NCBI GenBank assembly: GCA_963277665.1
Contig: OY728122.1
Coordinates: 2,124,326,024 to 2,124,390,023 of the forward strand
DNA length: 64,000 nucleotides
Source of the DNA: Viscum album
Lineage: Eukaryota; Streptophyta; Magnoliopsida; Santalales; Viscaceae
Reading direction: 5' to 3'
This document shows, in pieces, positions 1 through 11,505 of this stretch; the stretch's first letter is position 1; every line of letters begins with the position of its first letter. The position numbers were made by a program, and so were the translations under genes. A model generated the notes under the pieces. The model was given only the letters and a program-made list of their open reading frames with translations. It was not told where the DNA came from and searched no databases.

Positions 1-430
1 ACAACAATCAACATGTGGAGATATTTCAAGAAATAATTCTACTACATTAATACCACTTTCTATTCATTGGATAAATTACATATTATAAAATATTATTTAT
101 CTATTGTAATAATATTTCTATATCATTTCATAATTCTGATATTATGAAAATAATAAATAGCATGAAATTTAAAATTTACAATTAATAATATTATTCTATT
201 ACATGAATTTATTCTCAAAGAAAAAGATTATATCTTCAATATTTGAATATACTTCTTCTTCTCCATTTAAGTTTTAATATTTTTATGTAAGTATTATTCA
301 TATGATATTCTTGATTATTATATTTATTTTTGGTTTGTTATATCTATATAAATATAGGAATATAAATCATTATTTAACACACTTCCACTTAAATAAAATA
401 AAAGTAACGAATCCCTTACATGGAAGAGAA
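1..430. other. AT-rich stretch, no gene seen
   Basis: Very AT-rich sequence with no open frame worth reporting. By position it may be the outer part of the left LTR of element A, but I could not align it convincingly with the right LTR. Confidence 0.5.
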
Positions 431-1300
431 GTCCGAATAATGCTAGAATAAGAACTGAGGGGGGGGGTGTATAGGCTAGAAACTCATAGAAAGAGGATAA
501 TATGATTTAAAAAGGTTTTGAAAGGATTAAAATATAAAATTTTGGCCATCAAGACTCAGGATAAAGTAAACAAAATGAATAAGTGGAAGTTATTATTATT
601 TTAGTATGATAAATACGATTCCCTTAGGTATTTACAAAAACATAGTCAAACTTTCCTATTTAATTCTCATTTAATTTAGAATAGATTTAATTCAATATAC
701 ATAACTAATTTTAATATCCTAATATTAATAAAGTAAAATATATTATCTATTTTCATCATATCAATATTTAAAACCCATGATTTTCAACTATATTTTCCTT
801 TTATTTTATTATTTTTGTTAAAAACAACTTTGACATAATTCTAAAAAAGTATGCGATTTTTTAGTATTAAAAGGTAACCAATCATGAAGATTGAACCTAA
901 AAAGAGGCCATATGGATCCACCACATGAAGTATTCAAATGACCATAAATATCTACCATATGAAGCAACCACATGGATCAACCACACTAAGTAGAAAATTG
1001 ACTGCATGAACCCATGAGTGATAACAGGGATCAACCAAATGGATTGACCATATAAGAAAACAATCATCCATATGAACAAATGAGTGACTTTATGGATCAA
1101 CTATATGGATTTACCACATGATCAAATGATCAATCTCACAACCAAAAGATTGATTGCATGAACAAAGGATCAATAAAAAAATTAAAGGATTGGATGTATG
1201 AACAAATGATTTACTACACAAGCAAAGTAATTACCATATGGACAAGGGATTTAATTCATGAAAAAACTTGTAAACTAAAATTGGAAATAACTCAAAAAAC
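431..1300 (-). repeat. copia-like LTR remnant (probable)
   Basis: On the minus strand the left edge ends in a C-rich stretch followed by CTCAGTTCTTATTC (plus-strand G run at about 461-470). This resembles the ends of the copia LTRs at 46.6 kb and 62.4 kb, which read CACCCCCTCTTGAGTT or CACCCCCCTCTC. The interior (900-1240) is packed with variants of a short motif around CATATGGATCAACCACATG, much as the SIRE-like LTR is packed with GTGACCA motifs. No partner LTR lies in the window, so this would be a solo LTR or a fragment. The boundaries are approximate and no TSD was found. Confidence 0.3.
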
Positions 1301-1359
1301 CCTCTTGATAACTCTAAGCCTTTGGAAGAAATTAAGGAAGGGTTTTAGAAATCCAATAC

Positions 1360-3525
1360 CTTACATATAAAAACCAAAATATTATAAGAGAAGAAAAGTA
1401 ATGGGGTTTTAAAGATAAATAATATATAATTTCCCCTGATGGGAATTTAGACATAAACAATCTATATTTAAGGGTGAGATTAGAAGAGAAACCCCTGTGA
1501 CTTTGGTAAATTTTGAATAAAAATACTTTGATAGAGAAAACATAAAATGGTTTTTTAAATCCCTTGATTTTCATAAAACTTATGATAAATTAAATCGATG
1601 GTATAGTATATGCATCACAAAAATAAAAACAAGTGGTTAATATGGAGAATATCTCAATGAAAGTAAATTAAGATGGGAAACCCTTACCCTGTATTTCTTT
1701 TTGATCGAATACAATTTTATTCCCTATATAATAAATTTAGGTTTATTATCCGTATATTTAATAACCTTATTCATATTTATTTTTCTTAATTAAATTAATT
1801 TATAATTACTTTTTTCCATCATATTAATTATTTATTGTTAAAATTTATATTTTAGTGTTAACTATTCTATTTTTCCATGCATGATTCAGTTTGGTGGTTC
1901 CAATACTTGATCTTTGATCCTGAATTCATCACCTAGAGAATGTTTATAAAGATTTATTATATGATTTTTCTATTGTTTTTATGTACCGTTGTAATTTTAT
2001 GGAACTTATGGAGATGGTTTTCATGTAACGCTTAAGAAATCATATTTTCGGTGATTATTGAATTAACAAAATAATTAAATTTATTAGTGAATATAATTTG
2101 GAGCATTACTATTAAATAATTATGAAAATATATTAAATTGATCATTATAAAATAATATTACCAGTATTTAAGTTTTATTTTTCATTGATGATGTAAATAT
2201 AATAGGATCATTCATGTAGGTGGTTAAACCAACCCAAACAAGAACACATTATTACGATTGAATGCAGAAGAACATCTTATTATATATAAATAATATCACT
2301 TTATTTTAATTTTTTTAATTAATTTATATATCATATTTTAAAATAGGTGTATGAATAATATAAATTAGAATGGTTAAGGAGAGGATAAAACCTTTATTGT
2401 GGTCTTGAATCTTCTCTTAGAGAGCCTCTTGGAAATTATGGATTTGGGACTCCTTCGCATGATTAGAGGTTCCAAAATGTGGTGTGAAAATTAGGGAAGG
2501 GAATTTATATTAGTATTCAATAGTAAATTTAAGGAAAATTGTTTTTTTGGGGGGTATATTATTTTTCTTTTTATAAGTGAGTTGCAAGTGGAATTACCAC
2601 AAATACTCATTCCCTAAGGTGTAAGGTTTTCATTTTACAAGGTAAGTGGATCAAAAGTGAATAAATAATGAATATGGGTTATGAATTCCCTTATACACAT
2701 AATTTATAGATAATTATAGAGATATTTTAGGTCTTTAACACTTCATTTAACCCATTTACCTCATTTTACCTTTACTTTGGAAACTTAATTTTTACCTCAA
2801 CAACTTATTTTTTTTTGCGTGAAGAAATCATATTGAACCTCTTATATAATTTTGATGCGATGATTACAGATTTAGAATCCATTTAATCTAATTCAATTTC
2901 TAAATATAATAAATTTTTCGTTTAAATTAAAACATATAATTCATCAAAAAAACTATTATATAAAAACTGATTTTAAACATTATGTGTTATTAATATTATT
3001 TCATATAAATTAAGAATTAAATAACTGTTAATATATTAGTTTATACTTTGAATATTTAAATTTTTATAGAATCATTCATTAAAAGTGATCATTTAATTTA
3101 TAAAAATATGAAACACTTATAAAAAAATTCTTTAAAAAATATCCCCTTTCAACATTAAGTGATTTCAATCACATCCTATTAAAACTAATTATTCATTTTC
3201 TAACCATTCAGTTTTATCAAAAAATTAGTATAAGAATATTTTTTTATATTTAGAAAACATATCAAATCATTACTTAATAATAATAATAATATATAATGAA
3301 TAAAAATTTATATTTTAATTAATTATTTTATTCTATTCCAGTATTATTTATTATATAAGAATTATATTATTTTTAATTTTTTTCTAATAATTCAAAAAAT
3401 TTAATGTACCTCCTGGTTACAAGTATATCCAATGACTATCTGTCCAATGGGAATATTTACAATGAAAATATAACTAATGACCATATACATAACAGTCATA
3501 TTACCTTTCTATATATAGCTTTCCA
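1360..3525 (-). mobile_element. Left LTR (partial) of decayed Ty3/gypsy element A
   Basis: This segment aligns in order with 9345-9773 and then 46663-48386, that is, with a second copy split by the copia insertion. Examples: GATGGGAATTTAGACATAAA at about 1438 matches GATGGAAATTTAGACACAAA at about 9421; the stretch around TTTTATGGAACTTATGG at about 1996 matches 46867; the stretch around GTAGGTGGTTAAACCAA at about 2215 matches GTAAGTAGTAAAACCAA at about 47079. Similarity fades near 3525 and 48386. The minus orientation is inferred from the pol remnant to the right and from a loose match to the solo LTR at 26788-30561. Both copies are AT-rich and well diverged, so the element is old. Confidence 0.65.
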
Positions 3526-3779
3526 TAAATTTATAAAATCATTCACACTAAGATATTCATTATATTTCTAACATTTATATTCTTTTTATAGTTATCATTG
3601 GTGGCATTATCATTATGAAAGATCATAATTATGTTAATCTCAATCTTGTAGTAGTTTTATATACTTGTGGTTTGATTTCTAAAGCAATTATACTAATTAT
3701 TTTTCATTTAGTTATTTCACAACATATTTCGTTTTATATTGTAATATTATACTGACTGACTGAAAATCATTTTTTTTTT
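3526..3779. other. AT-rich gap between LTR and LINE remnant
   Basis: No gene is visible. A TATATATAG string just before it (3510-3518) looks like a TATA box on the plus strand, but nothing downstream supports a gene. Confidence 0.4.
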
Positions 3780-4262
3780 CATTTCATAAAGCTGGCTTAA
3801 GGGTGCCCGGAGCCCCACATTCAACATAAAACAAAGTCAAGAAAATAGAAAGAAAAAAAGAAGTAAAACAAAGAGTTACATATCATAGTACCCATAGTCA
3901 TCGCCGCATCCCAAGCATGCTTCTTCTTACCCAGTAGCCAATTCTCATTCTGGATGTCTCCAAAAACTTGGACTTTGTACTCGATTCCTAATATTATCAA
4001 GAATAAGAATATCCGGAGATGCTTTCTTAACTCCATTGCCCTTCTTGACTGCAAGAACAACTCCACCATTCCGTTTAGAGGTAGACCTAGTCTACATTGG
4101 TTGCGGAAGATAGGAATAATCCTTCCTTGGTCTCTTTCCCAGCGTTGCAGATAAAGATTTTCCGCCAGTAGACAGGTTATGATTCCCACTTTGGACGATT
4201 TCACTGAATGATCGGTTTCCAGGAGGACTCAAGTTTTCCTTTCCTCCCACGGACATCCCCCT
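3780..4262 (-). pseudogene. Probable LINE (non-LTR retrotransposon) remnant
   Basis: A GC-richer island in AT-rich DNA. On the minus strand a frame starts near 4250 (MSVGGKENLSPPGN...), is rich in Ser, Lys and Gly, and is broken by one TAG after about 54 codons. Beyond the stop it continues with TRSTSKRNGG and a basic stretch. It then runs into a T-rich segment, GTGGGGCTCCGGGCACCC, and an A-rich end (plus-strand T run at about 3771-3780). A basic ORF1 tail joined almost directly to a 3' UTR and A-tail fits a LINE with most of ORF2 missing. The family assignment is inferred from style and layout; no catalytic motif is present and no TSD was identified. A processed pseudogene of a host gene is the main alternative. 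Confidence 0.4.
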
Positions 4263-4619
4263 TACTTTCCCATCCTCCCCCCTTGAAAAAATTTCTCCCT
4301 TAAAATGTCATTAGTTTGATAAAAATAAATTTGGGAACTTTTGTCTTATTACATTTTCAAGTTACCTTATAGCTTGATCAAACCTACGTTCCTCAAGATA
4401 ACTTTATCTAGGTGAGTGGTCTTGTTTCATAGTACTTTATCTCTATAATATAATATATTGATAATTTGTTCCTTATAAGAGAGATCATGTCCTAATTGTA
4501 TAACCTATTAGTCTAGTGCATGTGATGGATCAAGAATGCACTTCCTCAAAAAGTGATACATGAAACACATCATGCACTTGGGTGTGGTTTAGTGAAATTA
4601 AAAGGTAATAATATATTTT
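4262..4619. other. Sequence between LINE remnant and gypsy A integrase end
   Basis: A C-rich start (4250-4300) is followed by AT-rich sequence. It is probably the 3' end of the element A internal region with its junction to the left LTR, but no polypurine tract could be fixed. Confidence 0.35.
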
Positions 4620-5340
4620 CCCAACATGATCATAGATTTTAAGGTTCTAATGTATATAAGGATGAAATTTACCTTTTCCTAGAATCACATAACTCTCTCA
4701 TATTGTGATATTCAAATGAATACCTTTTCTCCTTCTTCAAACTCCAAATATCACTAACGATTATCAATATAGATGTTCTATTGAATTTGGGAAGTTTTGA
4801 TGTGTTTTCTAAATGGTTTTAATCTTATCTAAAATTTCTTGAGATATATTTGATCCTAGAGTCTTATTCTCCACAAATGTGTCCCAACATGTTTCTTATT
4901 TCTATATAGAGCTTCATATGGTTCTATTTGAATGTTATAATATAAACTATTCTTAATTGAGAACTCTACCAGGGGGATTTGTTGATCCAAACCTCCTTTG
5001 AAATATATTGAATATAATATCAATATATCTTCTTGGTTTTGAATGTCCATTTCATATTTACCATCAGTATAAGGATGATAACCAGTGCTAAATATCAACT
5101 CCATATTCAATTATTATTAAAGTTTTCTATAGAACTCAGTGTTAAACCGTAGATATCGACTATATATAGTTTAAAGTAATAATCTATGTAACCATATCAC
5201 TCCATTTATTTATATCTTGGAAATTTTATTGAGTGATAAATCTTCTCAACAATCAATGAAATTCATTGAATTTGTAAGATGATCAACTATGAATCAAATG
5301 GAATTATGTTCTTGATAGGTATTAGGAATACCTGCAACAA
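4620..5340 (-). pseudogene. Integrase remnant of Ty3/gypsy element A
   Basis: The minus-strand frame at 4856-5110 reads ELIFSTGYHPYTDGKYEMD and then PLVEFSIKNSLYY...APYEALYR-like sequence. This is the C-terminal half of a Ty3/gypsy integrase core; the Glu of GKYEM is the third catalytic acid of the D,D-35-E set. Further right (5110-5200), pieces matching the region before the motif are recognisable across frameshifts. Further left (4620-4850), FEEGEKVF and later pieces match the integrase C-terminal segment that precedes the GPF-like motif. It was a DDE strand-transferase of a retrotransposon. It is now dead from many stops and frameshifts. Confidence 0.8.
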
Positions 5341-6559
5341 AATCCATGGTGACGTTCTCCTATTTTTATAAAGGTATTGGTAATGGATGCACTACAACCT
5401 TATTATTTTTTCAATATACCGTAACTTTCTGAAAAAATAAGCATTGGGATATATCATTTATAATATCCATCATGTTTTTGTCTCACTAGAAGTTCTCCTT
5501 GAAATCTCTATACATCTTTATGATTCTAGGATGGATAGAGAATGATGTTCTATGTTCACCACCCTACAAATCCTTTTTCAAATATGGTATTGAATAGAAA
5601 TAATTTAATTTCCTAAATCTGATAAATCTATTAATGTAAAGGTTTAAATTTGGATTATTCCTTACATTATTCAATATCTCCTCATCCTCCGTCTACGGTT
5701 CCTTTATCTTCACTTGGATGGATGGTTGAGCAGTCCTTTGTGAAAGAGAGGATTTATCCTAACTACTTTTGATTCATTAGTCTATCATTTAAAGATCCAT
5801 GAGTATTGAGTCTCTTTCAGTCCTCATCATCGATAAGGTATCACGATCCTTCTTACTTATAGTAAAAACCACTTTATTTTCCTTCTAAGGGTGGTAATTT
5901 ATTTAGAAATCATACTTTTTTATCAACTTCAACTATATCCTTTGGTGCATGTTTAACTCCTTCCATGTGAATATATACTTCAATATCTTATTATAAGTAT
6001 GTGTCTCACACCATTCACCATTGAGATGATTCCTCCACATCTTTAATAAAAATATTACCATTACTAGTTCTAAATAGTATGTTAGGTGATTTTACTCAAG
6101 AAAATTTAATTGGTATGAGGCATCAACTACAACCATATAATTTTTCACGAGTAAATATTCCAATTGATTCTTTAATACATCACTAAATTTCAAAAACCCT
6201 TATCTATTACATAATAGTGTGATTATTGGTGTAATGACTAAAATTCACTTAAGCTACTTGAATTTTTCTTCACATTCATCTATATAGAGGAACTTGACTA
6301 CCTTCCAATTTAACTTGGTTAGTGGATTTAAAAATCATGATAACTTTCTAACAAACCATCAATAATATTTTTACAATAAAATAAAATTATAGATATTTAT
6401 TATAGTGATTGGTATGATCCATTGTTTAATCCCATTTTCTTTGAATTATCTATATATATACCCTTTATTATGATTACATGACCCCTAAATAATAATTTCT
6501 ATAGATAGAATTCATACCTACTAAATTTGGATTACATTTTTCCTTTATCAAGGTCTTAT
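5341..6559 (-). pseudogene. Degraded RNase H / integrase zinc-finger region of element A
   Basis: This lies between the recognisable RT and integrase remnants, where a Ty3/gypsy pol carries RNase H, a connection segment and the HHCC zinc finger. I see short scraps only and no continuous frame. The call rests on position, length (about 1.2 kb) and strand, with little from residues. Confidence 0.45.
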
Positions 6560-7095
6560 GTACAATCCTAAAATGATATTTATGATCTTCCTTTCTCTTA
6601 GAATATATGAGAATATCATTGATAAAGATGAAAAACCCGATTGAGGTAATGTGTAAAGACTCCAGCCATCTAATTCATGAAGATTTCAGGGGAATTTGTA
6701 AGTCTGAAAAGAATCACTATGAATTAATAGTGTCTATATGTTATAAAGAAGTATTTCTTGGGTATATAATCTCATTTTACCCTTAATTGATGATATCCAG
6801 GTCAAAGGAAAATCTTTGAGAAGTATTGAAGCCCTCATAGTTTATTAAATAAGTCATCAATACTGTGTATAGGATATCAGTTATTAATTATATTCTTGTT
6901 AAGTTATTGATAATCAATTAAAAGATGAATTGATCCATATTTATTATTAATAAAGAGGATTGGGGCACCCCATGGGGAAGTATAGGGTTATATGAAACCC
7001 TTATATAAATTCTCATGGATTTTCTTATTCATTTCCTCTAATTCAATCAGGGTCATTCTATAAGGAGTATTAGATATAGGCATAACACCAGGTAT
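6560..7095 (-). pseudogene. Reverse transcriptase remnant of Ty3/gypsy element A
   Basis: Read on the minus strand, from right to left, the RT blocks appear in order. They are YRMTLIELEEMNKK near 7060, SPWGAPILFINNKYGS near 6970, DDLF near 6850, GYHQLRVK near 6790, and FIFINDILIYSK near 6615. The last is the catalytic YxDD box with the first Asp replaced by Asn (INDIL). The order and wording match the Ty3/gypsy chromovirus type. Frameshifts and stops separate every block, so it is a fossil. It lies upstream, in element sense, of the integrase remnant, as expected for gypsy order (RT, RNase H, integrase). Confidence 0.85.
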
Positions 7096-7259
7096 GTGTT
7101 TTATGGAAAAATAATATCATGATCCGAGTAAATAATACTCTAAAATAAAATAAATGTAATTATTCATAATCAATATATCCCCAATATTGAGTTTTTCTCC
7201 AACCATTTGAGCTGAATACCCCACATGACTGGGTATTAAGACCTATATAAGGGAATTGT

Positions 7260-7470
7260 TTTCTATATTAAGTTCATTGTCATTCTTTCAATGATAGATG
7301 GTAATGGGTTGATTTTGGATATTAAATGTTATTTCCCTATCCCAGAAATTAATTTGGTTTCTGTATTGAGAGAACTAATCTATTACCAAAATCATATCAA
7401 ATTCAAATAAAGGGAGAATAATAAGATTTTTTAAAACCATATTCCCAAAAAATTATATCAAAGAGTATTT
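7260..7470 (-). pseudogene. Aspartic protease end of element A
   Basis: On the minus strand a fragment reads FDMILVID, then FSQYRNQINFWDREITF. This resembles the segment after the active site of gypsy proteases, where FDVILGMDWL is followed by a short loop and a cysteine- or arginine-rich strand. The catalytic DTG itself is not recognisable. Gag, which should lie further right, is not visible before the right LTR begins near 7.85 kb, so the internal region seems truncated. Confidence 0.6.
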
Positions 7471-7845
7471 GTAGACTTGGGATACAATCATCACACAACT
7501 TGGATTTTTCAATTATAATTCAATATCTAATCATCAGGGATACAAATTAATAATAATAGCGATTTTTCAAGATTTGAAGGAATTCATAAAACTATGCCTA
7601 AATAAGATGTTTTAAATATTGTGCACGCCTATTTCCATTTGATTATTTTTTAATCACTTATTAAAACTAAAATTGTTAGTGTGAGTATTAAACAATAATA
7701 ATAAGAGTAAGAGATTATATGATAAGAAAAATTAACATTAACATTTCTTTAACTATTAGACCTTAATTTCAACTTATGAAATTTTTGGTTTAATATATAT
7801 AACTTTTTATAAAACCTATAATACTAACTCCTATTTCCTCCAAGG
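7471..7845. other. AT-rich stretch between protease remnant and right LTR of A
   Basis: No gene. The gag coding region and primer binding site would be expected here but are not recognisable. Confidence 0.35.
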
Positions 7846-9773
7846 TGTTTTTTTGTTTAATCCTCTTATTCTTCACATCCTAATTCTAAAAATTAACTAA
7901 ACCTTTCTCTAATACCAATAGAGAATACCCAACTATAAGAACAATAAAAATTTCATCATTTTATAAGAATATTCATTACATCTCACAACAAATAGCACTC
8001 CTAACCCTATATTTTTATTGTATTTAGAGAATATATACATGAATAAATTATTTTATAAACATTATCCAACATCTATGATTAATAATCTCCACACATTTTA
8101 CTTTTTTATTCATATCATACATAATAATCCTCTTCATTTTGTGGGTAATGGAAATATAAGAGAAGGGTGAGCTCATATTCCCTATAATGATAAACATAAG
8201 AGATTACAATTGAATATGATAAGTAAGTATAATATGAACAAGTGGGTATGATAACATAGTCATTATGTATAAACATAACATAATAAAAACATACATAATA
8301 AAACATATATCATAAATCATAAGTCATAACATAGTGTTTTTGGCATAACATAAGACACAAGTCACATGAGTATGGAAATATGAGTCAATAATCATGAGCA
8401 ATGAAAGCATAACATAGGAATGTTTCATAACATTTATATATAGCATAATAATTTTTTTATATACATAAGAATATAAAATAATATCATATATTAAGGTTCA
8501 CTTCGAGGATCATCATCACATAGGAGAAAAAGTCCACTAGTGGATATGGTCTACTCCCCATTCCCATAAACATAATTAATAGAGTTATATAGTAGATTGG
8601 GTTCACTTCCCATTCTCATAAACATAGTGGATTGGGTTCTCACCCAATTCCCTTACTTGTCATCTCATGAGATATAAATTTTTTCATAATGCATTGGAGG
8701 GATATATATTATGGGACTACCCATAAGATAATAAAACACAATACATATGTGTTCCAAATAAACATAAAAACATTTATAATTACATCATAGATTAATTAAC
8801 TCACGATAAAGAAATTTTTTATATAAAAACTCCACAATACATGTTCATAATCCATTAAAAAAATATGGATGATATCATTAGAACATATCCCCAATAAATC
8901 ATAAGAAATATAAAATGATATTGACTTGGATAAAGAAAATTATAACAGAAATATAAAATTTATTAGAATAATAATAATAAATTTAATTTAATTTTTGATA
9001 AATTATATTTTAAATATAAATATTTTAAATAATTAGTTTTAGAAAAAAATGGGAAAATAAATAAAAATTCATCATAACCTCTAAATAAATATTTTTAAAA
9101 AATTCAAATAAAATAGTGGGATAAAGTGGTCATGAGAAAAACATTTAAAATTTTGTACTTTCACAATAGGAAATGACCTTAAGAAATCATTGAACTAGGG
9201 TTAAGGACATTAATAAAATCATAAGAAAAACATAGACCTAGAAGAGAAAATTTTTTGACTAAAAATAAGAGATAATGTTAGTTCCACTTACAAGAATCAT
9301 TCCAATTGAATTATATCCCAATGAGAGGGGAAAGGATGAGAATACATGTAAACAAAAAAAATAAATTAAGTAAAAGAAAATAAATGGTATTTTATATAAA
9401 AATAACTTATTATATCGTCTGATGGAAATTTAGACACAAACAATCTTGATTTCAAAGTGATATTGGAAAGAAACCCTTACAACTTTTGTAACTTTTGAAT
9501 AAAAATACCTTCAAAGTGATAACCGGAGATTAATTTAAAAATAACTTGAATTAAATAAAAATTATTTTAAATTAATCCTTGGGGTATTACCTATACAATA
9601 TAAAATCAAACAAGTGGGGAATATGAATTATATCTCAATGAAGGGAAATTGAGATGAGAAACACTCACATCATATTTCCTCTTGGCCAGACATGTTCTAA
9701 CTACTTGTATCATAAATTTAGGTTTATTATTAATATTTATAATCACCTTATTCATAATTATTTTAATTAATAC
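7846..9773 (-). mobile_element. Right LTR of element A, first part
   Basis: The part from about 9345 to 9773 aligns with 1360-1800. The inner part carries features also seen in the solo LTR at 26788-30561 in the same relative place. AGAAGGGTGAGCTCATATTCC at about 8161 corresponds to AAAAGGGGTGAGCTCAAATGC at about 27053. A CCATAAACATA-rich stretch with GTCCACTAGTGG and CTCCCCATTCCC near 8530-8560 follows. The left edge near 7846 is estimated from the solo LTR spacing. The copia element entered after 9773, with target duplication AATAC. Confidence 0.6.
9769..9773. repeat. Target-site duplication, left copy (AATAC)
   Basis: AATAC directly precedes the copia element and is repeated at 46658-46662 directly after it. 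Confidence 0.75.
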
Positions 9774-9914
9774 AATTGGATTAGTCTAGGAACTCCTTAT
9801 TTTAATGCCCATAAATCATTTTTCTTGTGTTATTGAAGAATTTCATGTTTTATGATAATTCAATATTTTTATGGAAAATACTATGAAAATGGAAAAATAT
9901 TATAGTGACCATAT

Positions 9915-10345
9915 ATAAGTGACCACATGTTATAATATAAGAAAAATCATGAAAAATCATGAAATAATGTGTCAGATAAAGAAAATTTATCTAGGTCTTT
10001 AACTTACCATAAGAAGAAAATAAGTGTCTTCAAAAAGAAAAAAAGGGACCATAAGAGGGAAAGAAGTGACTGCAATAAGAAGATAAGTGACCACGTGATG
10101 AAAATAAGTGACTATAAGAATAATATAAGTGATAAAATATGGAAAATAAGTGATGGTAAGAAGAAAATAAGTGACCAAAAGAAGCAATTAAGTGACCATG
10201 ACAAGTGGTCATGCCATGTGACCATGCCAAGTGACTCTTCCAAGTGACCATGCCAAGTGAATGGGACAAGTCACCCTGAAAAGTGACTATGAAAAGTAAC
10301 CATGAAAATTGACTGAAACCCAAAGTGATCATTATTAAGTGAAGA
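9915..10345 (+). repeat. Dispersed GTGACCA motif array in 5' LTR
   Basis: More than 20 variants of AAGTGACCAT occur at irregular spacing, typically 12-25 bases, some with AAGAAGAAAAT between them. The same array is in the 3' LTR at 45275-45600, so it is an LTR feature of the element. It lies about 450 bases upstream of the TATA box, where an enhancer would be expected; that role is inference. Confidence 0.8.
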
Positions 10346-10790
10346 CTATGTAACCATTTCCAAATTAAGGAGTGATGAATATTTAAATTTTTAGTGGCTA
10401 TATTTTGAAGAATTTATTAAAGAGTCATAACATTTAAGGTTTATAGATCAGACTAATGAGTTTGATAATTAATTTATAAATATAATCAAATGGATAATTA
10501 GAGAAGGATCCCTCTTTGAGAATAATATCTAGTCATAGAAAATGTGTGTGCATAAGAGACATAGTAACACAGTTAGGAATTACCTAGACATAATAATACT
10601 ACAATAAATACTTCCACGACACTCTGTTTATGACCTATTAGTGCAATACTCAGTTTAAGATTATTCAAGGATAAATTTAAATAAAATTTATCAAATTAAT
10701 CTAATCATATTTAAATTATTTATACTATCTATCTTAATATATATTAGTCTCCCAGTTTTATCTTACTTTTTTAGAAATGTTTTCATTACT

Positions 10791-10800
10791 CTATATATTC
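10791..10800 (+). promoter_or_regulatory. TATA box of SIRE-like 5' LTR
   Basis: CTATATATTC is followed by ATTAG. The identical CTATATATTCATTAG is in the 3' LTR at 46041. Conservation between two otherwise diverged LTRs and the plus orientation support a promoter role. Confidence 0.6.
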
Positions 10801-11404
10801 ATTAGAACCTGATCCTACACTATATTAGATAGTAATAAATACTCTTTTTTTTTATTTTACAATTTTTATACCACATATAACCTTTAAAGAGGCTATACAT
10901 TACATAGATTTCCTTGTATGTAGTTTTTTTGTAAAAACTCGATCAAATATGGGGATTTAGTTTATTGTTTAATAAATTGCTTAGTAGCATGTGATCTCCA
11001 AGTTGAGAGGACTTGGTCTAGACATGAGACTAAAACTCTTATTTTATTATTTTGTGAGTTTTTATTTATTTTTTATTGTGTTTCAAAATAAACTTGTTTT
11101 ATTTTTTAAAAATATATTGAAAACTATTATTATGATAGTTAACTTATATAAGTGTTTTATATTTAGTGATGGATACAAGTAAATTTGTTTCAAATGTTAA
11201 AGTGGGTTTTAAACTTGTTTTAACTAAGTTGTGATTGAAATATTGAGAATTATTTTGAATATATAAAATTATATATTTATACTCTTTTATTTAAATGGAA
11301 TATTTTAGTAAACCAAGGGATTTAGTTTTAAATCTTTTTAAATATATATTTTTAATAGGAAAATAAATTCACCCTTTATTGGGTTATCTACTCTTACCAA
11401 CATT

Positions 11405-11416
11405 TGGTATCAATGG
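11405..11416 (+). other. Primer binding site of SIRE-like element
   Basis: TGGTATCAATGG starts two bases after the 5' LTR. It matches TGGTATCA, the complement of the 3' end of plant initiator tRNA-Met used by most copia elements; the last bases have drifted. Confidence 0.8.
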
Positions 11417-11505
11417 TGGTTTTTTATTTTCCTTTGATTACTTTTTAACCTTTATTAGGTTTTTATAAAGATCATTTTACTCTTTTTACTATTTAATTTT
11501 AAATT

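Larger units (their letters stand above)
9774..11402 (+). repeat. 5' LTR of SIRE-like element
   Basis: Aligns with 45153-46657. TTGGATTA(G/C)TCTA is shared at the start, a dense GTGACCA array follows in both, the TCTATATATTCATTAG box is shared (10790 and 46040), and both end in an AT-rich stretch closing with a C-rich motif (ATTCACCC) and ACCAACA or CAACCA. The open frames inside (for example 9969-10247) are read-through of the repeat array and not genes. Confidence 0.87.

Noticed and set aside
897..1574. Frames of 67-80 codons on both strands
   Set aside because: Built from the CATATGG/ATCAACCA motif cluster or AT-rich LTR sequence; no similarity to known proteins.
9969..10332. Overlapping open frames on both strands (92, 62 and 100 codons)
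   Set aside because: They are read-through of the GTGACCA/AAGAAGAAAAT repeat array in the LTR; open on both strands because the repeat lacks stops.
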